From DASWHX01 sp036397995 (GTDB lineage Bacteria; Bacteroidota; Bacteroidia; Cytophagales; Cyclobacteriaceae), in contig DASWHX010000171.1 of NCBI GenBank assembly GCA_036397995.1, positions 1-12,734 on the forward strand: a DNA stretch of 12,734 nt, read 5' to 3'. Below, one piece after another: positions 6,447 through 12,734 of the stretch. The translations under genes were made by a program, and so were the position numbers. Numbering within the stretch: the stretch's first letter is position 1; every line of letters starts with the position of its first letter. A model generated the notes under the pieces. That model ran no database searches, was not told where the DNA came from, and saw nothing but the letters and a program-made list of their open reading frames with translations.

Positions 6447-6685
6447 AAGAGAGTATCAATTTAAGAGATGAAACAAAGCAGGATGCCAGAGATCGGGCCC
6501 ATAAGCTCTTTCTTCATGGCATCATGAGCTACGTAAATGGAAAGATTGATGTCTTTGAACTGTGCGACCGTATGATACGTGTTGACAGTATCATACGTCA
6601 TGTTCCCATAGACCAGATCAGAAAAGAACGTAAAGACAGTCTTAAGAATAAAATTCTGAAGAAGTTTGGTGCAAGCGATAACTGA
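6440..6685 (+). CDS. Small hypothetical protein, 81 residues
   Basis: This open frame from the ATG at 6440 fills the gap between the GMC unit and the convergent metalloprotease gene (30 nt between stops). The product is charged and helical throughout (many Lys, Arg, Asp), with no signal peptide, membrane span or recognisable motif, so it is probably cytoplasmic. The middle part, HKLFLHGIMSYVNGKIDVFELCDRMI, looks like a compact helical unit. There is no SD in front of 6440 itself; short SD-linked frames precede it. A perfect inverted repeat lies inside at 6569-6597. I do not recognise the family. Absence of any overlapping gene and the balanced composition favour a real gene, but the short length leaves doubt. 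Confidence 0.55.
   Translation: MLKESINLRDETKQDARDRAHKLFLHGIMSYVNGKIDVFELCDRMIRVDSIIRHVPIDQIRKERKDSLKNKILKKFGASDN
6569..6597 (+). repeat. Perfect 10-bp inverted repeat inside the small orphan gene
   Basis: CGTATGATAC (6569-6578), a 9-nt loop (6579-6587) and GTATCATACG (6588-6597) form a perfect 10-bp dyad. It lies in codons for RMIR and SIIR of the 81-residue frame. It is AT-rich and not followed by a T run, so it does not look like a terminator. It could be an operator, an mRNA hairpin, or chance. Confidence 0.6.
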
Positions 6686-6715
6686 CTGGCCTGAATAAAG
6701 TCCGTGTTCCCAAAT

Positions 6716-9151
6716 TTATTTTGGATCAAGAATATGATCAATTCTAACAATTGCATCTTCAAGATGATACCGGGTCTCCGTATCCCTTATTCGGGAAATT
6801 GCTGAAGAAATTCTCGATCTAAGCACTTTTAATTCGCCCCGGGCAATTGGTCTGATATCCGATTGAGTTAAATCCTCTGATGTACTTTCCTGATTTTCAA
6901 GGAGCCAACCCATTCTGTCAAGGTAAGCACGCTGCAAGTTTCGGCGGTAAGCATCTATTGAACCGGCTGTGGCAAGCTCCGACCATAATCCTTCTCTCAA
7001 ATCCTGCATCATTTCCAGCAAAGTATACGTTTGGTTATTATTTCGGGCACCTGCCTCTGAAACCCGTAACATCCTGTCAACGCTTAATAACTGATTGAGG
7101 GTAGCAACCTGGAGCGACCGCACCCGCTCCATCATTCCTGATCCGGAAACCAGTCCCATTACTTCTTCATTAAGAATCCACACCGGAGTTGCAAAAGTCT
7201 CTTTGTGCAGCCATGCCATAGCTTCCTTTTGCAGGCTTTCTGCCGGAACACTGTAAACCTGGCCATTCTGATCATAAGTTTTGTGCGTTTCATACAAACC
7301 TCCTACATTATTTCTGACATGTCCATTATACCTGTTCCATTGGTTGACAACCTGGTTATACAATTCATCAAGGTCATCGTAGTTCTTTCCATTTCCCGAA
7401 GTCCATCTGATCAGGTTTGGAACGATTCGTTTGAGGTTCGCAATTCCATATGAGCTTGCCTGCATGGAATTATTCCCCAGATCTTCAGTTTGTGCACGAG
7501 GATCTGATCTGCTGGATTGACCAAACCAATACATTTGATCATTTTCATGCGACATTATCCAGGAATTTAAAGTCTCATTTTCCTCATAGGAAGAATTCGC
7601 TTCAGGAATTGGTTTATATGCCCATTCAATTGCCCATTTATCATAGACTCCGATTTGAGGTAATAAGGCGGCGTTGTCTCCTGGTTGAGCTACATAATTG
7701 AAGCGCGCATAATCCATTATTGATGGCGCTGTTCCCATAGTGGCCGTGAATGCAGGCGAGCGAAGGGAATCTACAGGATAGGAATAGCTGGCACCCATGT
7801 TGTGCTGCAACCCAAGAGTATGTCCTACTTCGTGGGCAGAAACGAATCGAATCAACCGGCCCATTACTTCATCTTCAAATTTTACTTTTTGTGCTAAAGG
7901 ATTTACCGCAGCGGTTTGAACAAAGTACCAGTTTCGAAGCAGGTTCATCACGTTATGATACCAGATGATGTCGCTTTCGAGAATTTCTCCGGAACGAGGG
8001 TCATGCACATGCGGACCCTGGGCATTTTGAATCGGGTTGGCAGTATATCTGATCACAGAATAGCGCACATCCTCAGGACTCCAGTCAGGATCTTCCCCGT
8101 TTGAAGGCGGATCTTTTGCGGTAATGGCATTTTTAAAACCGGCTTTCTCAAAGGCAATATTCCAGTCGTTTACCCCTTGCTTGATATAATTTCTCCATTT
8201 GGATGGTGTTGCCGGATCTATGTAATAAACAATTTGCTTTTTGGGCTCCACCAGTTCCCCCCTTTTGAAAGCCTCCATATCTTTGGGTTCCAGCCTCCAT
8301 CGTGTCACAAATCGCCGTTCGGCAGCCTTTTGTTCATCCAGGCCATAATCAATTTGTCTGACTGAAAAATATCCTACTCTTCTGTCATGGTTACGCGCCA
8401 TCATTGGCTTTCTTGGTAAAAGTACCATGCTCTGATTCATTTCAATTGAAAGAGAATTGGTATTTTCATTCGATGGAAGTTGGGTTGCTTCAAACGTAAG
8501 GATATGTCTGATTTCCGTATTTAGAGGAAAGCTTTTCATCCACATTACCATGCTTCTTTTTTTATCCAGGCTTCTAATTCCAAAGTCCTTTCTACGATCA
8601 GCATTCAAAGGGCCAATCATTGGAACATCAGTGGTGAATAATTCATTTACTTCAATAATATAAGCGGATGAATCTTTGCTTAAGGCTTTAATCTCAAATG
8701 ACATTATGATTGGTTCGAAGTTGTTATTTCGAACCGATTCGTAAATAGGAGTTTCGTTGCTGGCCACACTATTGTGTGAAACTGATCGGAGAAGCAATAG
8801 ATCATCTTTTTTTTGCCACCTTAAAACCTGTTGACCTCTTGCCTTCATTCCCGCTCCGCCAAAATTAAATCCTTCTATTGTTCCTGAGATTCTTGATACA
8901 ACTAAGATTTCTCTGTTTAAAAGACTATCAGAAATTTCAAAAAGATAATTGCCATTTACATTATGCACCGTGAATAGGCCAATATCTGTTTTAGCATCCC
9001 TTGTAACAATTTCAGAATAGGACTTCATTCCATTCTTTGGCTTTGGAGTTTCCTGTTGAACCGGTTCTTTATCAGTATTTTTTTTGCGTTGTGCCAGAAG
9101 TGGCAACTGAAATAACAACAATAAAATTAAAAATGAAGTGGCTATTCTCAT
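6716..9151 (-). CDS. Secreted zinc-dependent metalloprotease (DUF5117/DUF4953 type)
   Basis: This is an 811-residue protein from the ATG at 9151. Residues 1-21 are a Sec signal peptide (LILLLLFQLPLLAQ). Residues about 42-290 match the N-terminal DUF5118/DUF5117 region of this Bacteroidota family (SYSEIVT, GLFTVHN, EILVVSRISG). The catalytic domain carries the extended zinc motif HEVGHTLGLQH at 440-450, with His440, His444 and His450 as ligands and Glu441 as base, followed by SIMDYAR with a Met-turn candidate at Met479; together these are metzincin traits. A long C-terminal region (about 540-811) is mostly helical with no visible sorting domain. The length is normal for the family. It should act in the periplasm or outside the cell; substrates are unknown. 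It is transcribed alone, divergent from the nucleotidyltransferase gene, with no clear promoter box or SD in the AT-rich upstream stretch. Confidence 0.93.
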   Translation of the reverse strand: MRIATSFLILLLLFQLPLLAQRKKNTDKEPVQQETPKPKNGMKSYSEIVTRDAKTDIGLFTVHNVNGNYLFEISDSLLNREILVVSRISGTIEGFNFGGAGMKARGQQVLRWQKKDDLLLLRSVSHNSVASNETPIYESVRNNNFEPIIMSFEIKALSKDSSAYIIEVNELFTTDVPMIGPLNADRRKDFGIRSLDKKRSMVMWMKSFPLNTEIRHILTFEATQLPSNENTNSLSIEMNQSMVLLPRKPMMARNHDRRVGYFSVRQIDYGLDEQKAAERRFVTRWRLEPKDMEAFKRGELVEPKKQIVYYIDPATPSKWRNYIKQGVNDWNIAFEKAGFKNAITAKDPPSNGEDPDWSPEDVRYSVIRYTANPIQNAQGPHVHDPRSGEILESDIIWYHNVMNLLRNWYFVQTAAVNPLAQKVKFEDEVMGRLIRFVSAHEVGHTLGLQHNMGASYSYPVDSLRSPAFTATMGTAPSIMDYARFNYVAQPGDNAALLPQIGVYDKWAIEWAYKPIPEANSSYEENETLNSWIMSHENDQMYWFGQSSRSDPRAQTEDLGNNSMQASSYGIANLKRIVPNLIRWTSGNGKNYDDLDELYNQVVNQWNRYNGHVRNNVGGLYETHKTYDQNGQVYSVPAESLQKEAMAWLHKETFATPVWILNEEVMGLVSGSGMMERVRSLQVATLNQLLSVDRMLRVSEAGARNNNQTYTLLEMMQDLREGLWSELATAGSIDAYRRNLQRAYLDRMGWLLENQESTSEDLTQSDIRPIARGELKVLRSRISSAISRIRDTETRYHLEDAIVRIDHILDPK

Positions 9152-9296
9152 GGCATCAGGGTTTAGATTTTAAATAATTAATTAAAGCAATAAAAATAAA
9201 TGTGGAAAGTTAAAGAATTGCTTTTTTGTAAACAACTTAATGATTGCTCGGGGGAATGGCATTAATTTTGGTGTTATAACATATAAATTTATCAAC

Positions 9297-9304
9297 TACA
9301 TTTG
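9297..9304 (+). promoter_or_regulatory. -7 box candidate just before the nucleotidyltransferase gene
   Basis: TACATTTG matches TAnnTTTG exactly and ends 7 nt before the ATG at 9312. A TTTG at 9267-9270 is 26 nt upstream, further than usual. If real, the transcript is nearly leaderless, and the ATG at 9240 could not be the start. Confidence 0.35.
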
Positions 9305-9311
9305 GTTTAAT

Positions 9312-9998
9312 ATGCATCACCCCTATACCCAACATGGCAATATTTGGAATTCATTAAGTGCCGAGAAACAAGTGATATATCTTGTATGCTACTCCTCAAT
9401 ATTTTTAGATGGAATCCCGGTCCGGGCAATAACAGAGATTTGTGGCTCGGAACCCGAAGAAGTTGAAAGTGCCATTACAAAATTGATTAATGAGAGAAAG
9501 ATTACTAAAAATGGTGAAATAATAAGCTGCGTTAATCTCAATATTTCCAACAATAAATTTGATAATGATGAGAAAATTATCACAAGAATTATTCGGGAAA
9601 ATGGCTTCTGGATTCACCTCATGAAGAAACTACCCATTATTAGATTTATTGGCATTTCAGGATCCCTGGCAGCTCACAATCCTGTCAGGCAGAAAGATAG
9701 AAACGTTGATATGGATTTATTCATTATTACCTCCCGATATTCGTTATGGATTTTAGCTTTCTTTGTGAAATTATATACCGGACTTAAAATAAATAAGCTT
9801 TTTAAACATCCACTGTGCATTAATTATATAATGGATGGCACTTTTTTGAAAATACACAATCCTAACTTCTACGTTGCCTCAGAAATTGTTAACCTGAAGC
9901 CCTTATACGGCAAGAAAATGTATAATCAGTTTATTGAGGCCAATAAATGGGTATATAACTATTATCCCAATTTCTCCCCTAAGGCCAACTTTAACTAG
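9312..9998 (+). CDS. Minimal nucleotidyltransferase with N-terminal winged-helix-like region (possibly the front part of a split gene)
   Basis: This gene codes for 228 residues from the ATG at 9312; an in-frame ATG at 9240 would add 24 residues of poor quality. Residues about 14-75 look like a small helix-turn-helix region (LSAEKQVIYLV, EEVESAITKLINERKI). The nucleotidyltransferase core follows: GISGSLAAHNP at 114-124 with the Gly-Ser pair at 117-118, and DMDLFIIT with the metal-binding Asp133 and Asp135. CINYIM (169-174) and ASEIVNLKPLYG with EANKWVYNYYPN (189-220) are conserved in members of this family that sit in glycan and secondary-metabolite loci. The substrate nucleotide and acceptor are unknown. 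The frame ends shortly after the YPN motif, while relatives as I recall them continue for about 100 residues; the next frame (ATG 10001) could supply that part. Confidence 0.75.
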   Translation: MHHPYTQHGNIWNSLSAEKQVIYLVCYSSIFLDGIPVRAITEICGSEPEEVESAITKLINERKITKNGEIISCVNLNISNNKFDNDEKIITRIIRENGFWIHLMKKLPIIRFIGISGSLAAHNPVRQKDRNVDMDLFIITSRYSLWILAFFVKLYTGLKINKLFKHPLCINYIMDGTFLKIHNPNFYVASEIVNLKPLYGKKMYNQFIEANKWVYNYYPNFSPKANFN

Positions 9999-10000
9999 TG

Positions 10001-10360
10001 ATGAAGTTTATAAATATTTTCTTTTTCGTTTGCTATCAATTATTGAGATGCGTAAAGAAGTTTTCATTCAGTCCCATTCTTAACATTAGCTTTCATTTCA
10101 GACCCCTTGAAGGCAAAAGCCTATATCGCATTAATCCTGATCTCAATGGGTATAATACTTTCGTGCAGGAGAAATATAGATTCCTGGTTAAAAATAACTT
10201 TTCCGAATATTACGACGAAGAGTTGATCAATATGATGTTCCCGGAAGCAGGTAACTCAAATGAACCTATTTTGAGGAACGGGAAATTTATAAATAAGAAC
10301 GAACTTCCTGACGCCAAGGCAGCACAAAAGCTGGAAAAACTCTTCAAAAAGTATGAGTGA
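10001..10360 (+). CDS. Hypothetical protein, likely C-terminal part of the preceding nucleotidyltransferase
   Basis: This gene codes for 119 residues from the ATG at 10001, two bases after the previous stop; a GTG at 9998 overlaps that stop. The N-terminus KFINIFFFVCYQLL is hydrophobic, then come SFHFRPLEGKSLYRINPDL and a charged helical tail (AAQKLEKLFKKYE). The FH...NP.L...Y arrangement recalls the end of longer nucleotidyltransferases of the same family, and the summed length (228 + 119) fits an undivided protein. The two parts are in different frames, and each frame has stops at the junction (9992-9994 and 9996-9998), so a single-base sequencing slip does not simply join them there. It could instead be a separate small membrane-associated partner. 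Its last 8 nt overlap the methyltransferase start, implying translational coupling. Confidence 0.6.
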   Translation: MKFINIFFFVCYQLLRCVKKFSFSPILNISFHFRPLEGKSLYRINPDLNGYNTFVQEKYRFLVKNNFSEYYDEELINMMFPEAGNSNEPILRNGKFINKNELPDAKAAQKLEKLFKKYE

Positions 10361-11156
10361 TTATTACCGGCAAGTTGCAAAATACTATGATATTGACGCG
10401 CAATCTTTTGAAAGCAGATATTGGGAAAATGAAATTTTGCAAAAGATTCGTCAGGAATTCAGAGAGCAGCTTTATTGGTGTGATTTTGAGAATGCCCTGG
10501 AAATTGGATTTGGGACCGGATTAGATATTGTTCATTTTGCGAAAGCCTATCCTGAACGGAAAATATTTGGGATTGATGTGTCCCGGGAAATGTTTCACCA
10601 TTGTAATCAGAAATTACAAAAAGAGAATATTACCAATGCATTTATTGCCATAGGAACACCGGAGGAAATTCCCGAAATTTTCAAGAACCAGAAATTTGAA
10701 CTTATCTATGTTTTTTTTGGTGCACTTAATACAACAAGAGATTTACAGCAGGTTTCCATTCAATTTCACAAATTGTTAAGTAATAATGGCAGGCTGGTAT
10801 TAACGTTCGTCAACAAATGGTACCTGGCAGAAATAGTTATCCAAAGCCTGAAACTCAATTTCAGAAAAGCGTTTTCAAGATTTAAGCATACCTGGGGTGG
10901 ATATTCAAACGAAAAATTTCTGGAAAGCAAATGTTACAGCCCAGTGGAAATAAGAAAAATTTTTGGAAAAGAATTTGAACTTGTGAAAAAGCATGGGTAT
11001 TCAATATTGTATCCTGCATGGTATAGAAACAGATGGGTGTCTAAAATGGGGCGGAGATCAGCTAATTTTCTTTGGAATGCAGACCGAATGGTAAATAGAA
11101 CGTTTTGCTGGAAGTTCGGCGAATATTTTCTTTATTCATTAAGGAAACGCTCGTAA
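10353..11156 (+). CDS. Class I SAM-dependent methyltransferase
   Basis: This gene codes for 267 residues from the ATG at 10353, within the last codons of the previous frame (8-nt overlap). Motif I, the SAM-binding glycine loop, is ALEIGFGTGLD (48-58); the acidic end of strand 2 is IFGIDVS with Asp75; a strand-4 motif FELIYVFFGALN follows near 115. The order and spacing fit the Methyltransf_11/25 group. Residues after about 170 are basic and aromatic (YPAWYRNRW, RTFCWKFGEYFLYSLRKR) and give no hint of the acceptor. Tight coupling to the nucleotidyltransferase and the proximity of a glycosyltransferase suggest a sugar or lipid-linked glycan as acceptor, but this is context only. The 3' end overlaps the convergent GT4 gene by 25 bp. 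Confidence 0.85.
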   Translation: MSDYYRQVAKYYDIDAQSFESRYWENEILQKIRQEFREQLYWCDFENALEIGFGTGLDIVHFAKAYPERKIFGIDVSREMFHHCNQKLQKENITNAFIAIGTPEEIPEIFKNQKFELIYVFFGALNTTRDLQQVSIQFHKLLSNNGRLVLTFVNKWYLAEIVIQSLKLNFRKAFSRFKHTWGGYSNEKFLESKCYSPVEIRKIFGKEFELVKKHGYSILYPAWYRNRWVSKMGRRSANFLWNADRMVNRTFCWKFGEYFLYSLRKRS

Positions 11157-12295
11157 AGTTTAAAGTGATATGCAGCATTATTCCTGACATTAGCCAGGGA
11201 ATTTCTATATGTCTCAAACCCATTTTTTCCTATCCGGACCCGCAAATTGCCGTCATTCATAAGTTTCTGTATCAATGAGTATAACTGCCCCGTATCTTCC
11301 GCATCCATTAGGTATCCATTTTCACCATTAATAATAAAATCTTCAATGCCCTGACCTTTAACACCAATAACCGGTGTAGAGACAGACATAGCCTCAAGGT
11401 ATACCAGGCCAAGAGATTCACGGTAACTCGGTAAAACAAACAAGTGAGCAGCTGACATTTCCGCGATTACTTCAGAGTTTCTCAAAAATCCTTTGAAGCA
11501 TACAAATTTCTCTAACCCGGATTGCCGAACAAGGTTTTGAAGATTTCGCTTCTCAGGTCCCTCACCGATAATTCTGACTTCTACTTCATTCCCAGCCAGG
11601 TAAAGTAGCTTTGCCGCGGCGATCAGTGTTTCAAAACCTTTACTGGGTATTAGCTTTCCGCATCCAACTATGGTAAACGGCTTACTTAAGCTTTTTTCAA
11701 ATTTGTAGTGATCGATGGGAAAAGGAATTATTTCACTATTAATCTTTGCCTCGGCCACCGCAAAGTAATTGTTCCGCAGGTTTTTAGATACGAATACTAT
11801 TAAATCTGACTTTTTTATTTCCGTTTCAAGAAATGTCCGGTATGCCCGAATGTTACCCGATAAGCTTTGAATTTCATTATCATGAAAGGTCACGATGGAT
11901 TTACAGGTATTCGCTGCTTTAAATTTATTTGCCACATACCCTGTGAATAACATGGAGTGGGCATGAATAATCTTCCCACCCTGACGGAGATATTGATTTA
12001 TCCGTTTCCTGACAGCCATGTAAAATAGCCACCGTTGCAGAGGGTTAAGCAGAAAGTAAAATCGCTTAACAAATGGCAACTTAATATAAACAGGATGATG
12101 AGTTATGACATTATCGTACGCCTCACTGTCAATGTGGAAAAGAGTTGTCTTGAATTTTAGTGAAAATGGTACAGGGACAATGATTTCTACCTGCACACCG
12201 AGTTTAGTAAGTTCTATAGCCAATTGGCTTTTAGATTTGCCATCCATTGGAAATTCCGGACTGGGAAATTGTGGTGACAGAATAAGTAATTTCAA
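11132..12295 (-). CDS. GT4-family glycosyltransferase
   Basis: This is a 387-residue GT-B enzyme that transfers a sugar from a nucleotide donor, acting in the cytoplasm or at the inner membrane face. The N-terminal acceptor domain starts KLLILSPQFPSPEFPMDGKS and includes IIHAHSMLFTGYVA (109-122). The C-terminal donor domain has GCGKLIPSKGFETLI (211-225, Lys214 and Lys219), RIIGEGPEK (241-249) and the EX7E pair Glu293/Glu301 in ESLGLVYLEAM, typical of retaining GT4 enzymes. The start is a TTG at 12295: it overlaps the stop of the upstream epimerase (TTGA), no in-frame ATG exists before an upstream TAA, and the next Met would remove the first beta strand. It is co-translated with the epimerase. 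The sugar is not predictable. Confidence 0.92.
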   Translation of the reverse strand: MKLLILSPQFPSPEFPMDGKSKSQLAIELTKLGVQVEIIVPVPFSLKFKTTLFHIDSEAYDNVITHHPVYIKLPFVKRFYFLLNPLQRWLFYMAVRKRINQYLRQGGKIIHAHSMLFTGYVANKFKAANTCKSIVTFHDNEIQSLSGNIRAYRTFLETEIKKSDLIVFVSKNLRNNYFAVAEAKINSEIIPFPIDHYKFEKSLSKPFTIVGCGKLIPSKGFETLIAAAKLLYLAGNEVEVRIIGEGPEKRNLQNLVRQSGLEKFVCFKGFLRNSEVIAEMSAAHLFVLPSYRESLGLVYLEAMSVSTPVIGVKGQGIEDFIINGENGYLMDAEDTGQLYSLIQKLMNDGNLRVRIGKNGFETYRNSLANVRNNAAYHFKLYERFLNE

Positions 12296-12734
12296 ACCTC
12301 TGAATGATTTACCGGTATTCTTAAATTACTTTTAATAATGCTTTCTATATCGAAATGCTGCCAGCGGTAACCTAAGTAGATATCTTTGTAATTAGTATTT
12401 AACCTGAGCGAGGTTTGAAAGGCTGCAGTTGCCGCGGATCCGAATAATTTCTTTGCCTGTTGGGTTGAATAAGGTTGAACAGGAATAGTTACTGATTCAG
12501 AAATAATTGCAACAAAATCTTTCATCTTAATATATATGCCAGGCATACAGATGTTGAAGAAAATATTATTTACTTCTGCATTGAGGCAATGGTAAATTAA
12601 GCCTGCGCAGTCTTGCAGGGAAATAACGGACATCCAATTATTTCCTTCACCGATAAGCGGTACTTTGGATTCATACTTTATTTGGTCAAGAAAGAAATGT
12701 TTAAACCAGGAACCCTGGCCTACAATCCAGGGAG
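12292..12734 (-). CDS. NAD-dependent epimerase/dehydratase (SDR), N-terminal part beyond the window
   Basis: The minus-strand frame is open from the window edge to the TGA at 12294-12292. The visible 147 residues are the C-terminal, substrate-binding part of an extended SDR: PWIVGQGSWFKHFF near the edge, VPLIGEGNNWMSVISLQDCAGLIYHCL, then FNICMPGIYIKMKDFVAII. The G-x-N-x-M-S/T-x-I-x-x-x-D phrase is typical of nucleotide-sugar epimerases and reductases. The frame clearly continues upstream of the Met at 12633, so that Met is internal. The Rossmann domain and YxxxK site are outside the window. Overlap with the GT4 gene by TTGA shows a shared transcript. Likely role: nucleotide-sugar or lipid-linked sugar conversion for the neighbouring glycan genes. 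Confidence 0.85.
   Translation of the reverse strand, partial: PWIVGQGSWFKHFFLDQIKYESKVPLIGEGNNWMSVISLQDCAGLIYHCLNAEVNNIFFNICMPGIYIKMKDFVAIISESVTIPVQPYSTQQAKKLFGSAATAAFQTSLRLNTNYKDIYLGYRWQHFDIESIIKSNLRIPVNHSEV

Noticed and set aside
9240..9311. Upstream ATG adding 24 residues to the nucleotidyltransferase
   Set aside because: The added residues have no family likeness and the region contains a promoter-like box ending 7 nt before 9312.
1..12734. CRISPR array, insertion sequence, defence system or prophage
   Set aside because: No regularly spaced repeats, transposase, integrase or phage genes are visible on either strand; gaps between genes are all below 200 bases.

Overview
The window looks like a chromosomal segment from a member of the Bacteroidota, most likely the Cytophagales/Cyclobacteriaceae side of the phylum. 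Three things point there. The protein families are typical of it: a Bacteroidota-style S8 peptidase, a DUF5117/DUF4953-type zinc protease, a GMC oxidoreductase paired with a Tat-tagged gluconate-dehydrogenase-subunit-3-like partner, and a Bacteroidota-form MnmA. Promoter-like boxes match TAnnTTTG. Almost no gene has a Shine-Dalgarno (SD) sequence. The assignment is inference; no rRNA marker is present. No mobile element, CRISPR array or complete RNA gene is visible.

Left part (1-3068, minus strand): mnmA (tRNA 2-thiouridine synthase), then an overlapping cysteine-rich lipoprotein gene, then a secreted S8 subtilisin-like protease cut off by the window edge. mnmA is the exception in translation signals: its SD is fully complementary over 12 bases to the expected Bacteroidota 16S 3' tail and follows a small GC-rich hairpin. 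The other genes in the window lack a usable SD.

Middle (3206-6685, plus strand): divergent from mnmA is a TrpF-fold protein that seems to have lost both catalytic residues. It is followed by a two-gene oxidoreductase unit, a GMC flavoprotein with a C-x5-C-x3-C iron-sulfur-like motif plus its Tat-signal small subunit. A small orphan gene (6440-6685) follows, preceded by two tiny SD-linked reading frames and containing a perfect 10-bp inverted repeat. An 811-residue secreted metzincin-type zinc metalloprotease (9151-6716, minus) closes this part.

Right part (9312-12734): this looks like the edge of a glycan biosynthesis or modification locus. A minimal nucleotidyltransferase appears split into two reading frames (9312-9998 and 10001-10360) and is translationally linked to a class I SAM methyltransferase (10353-11156). 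Converging on it, with a 25-bp tail-to-tail overlap, are a GT4 glycosyltransferase (TTG start) and the C-terminal part of an NAD-dependent epimerase/dehydratase that runs off the window. The most interesting signals are the isolated extended SD of mnmA, the split nucleotidyltransferase plus methyltransferase unit, the leader architecture of the small orphan gene, and two genes whose -7-like boxes sit almost on the start codon.
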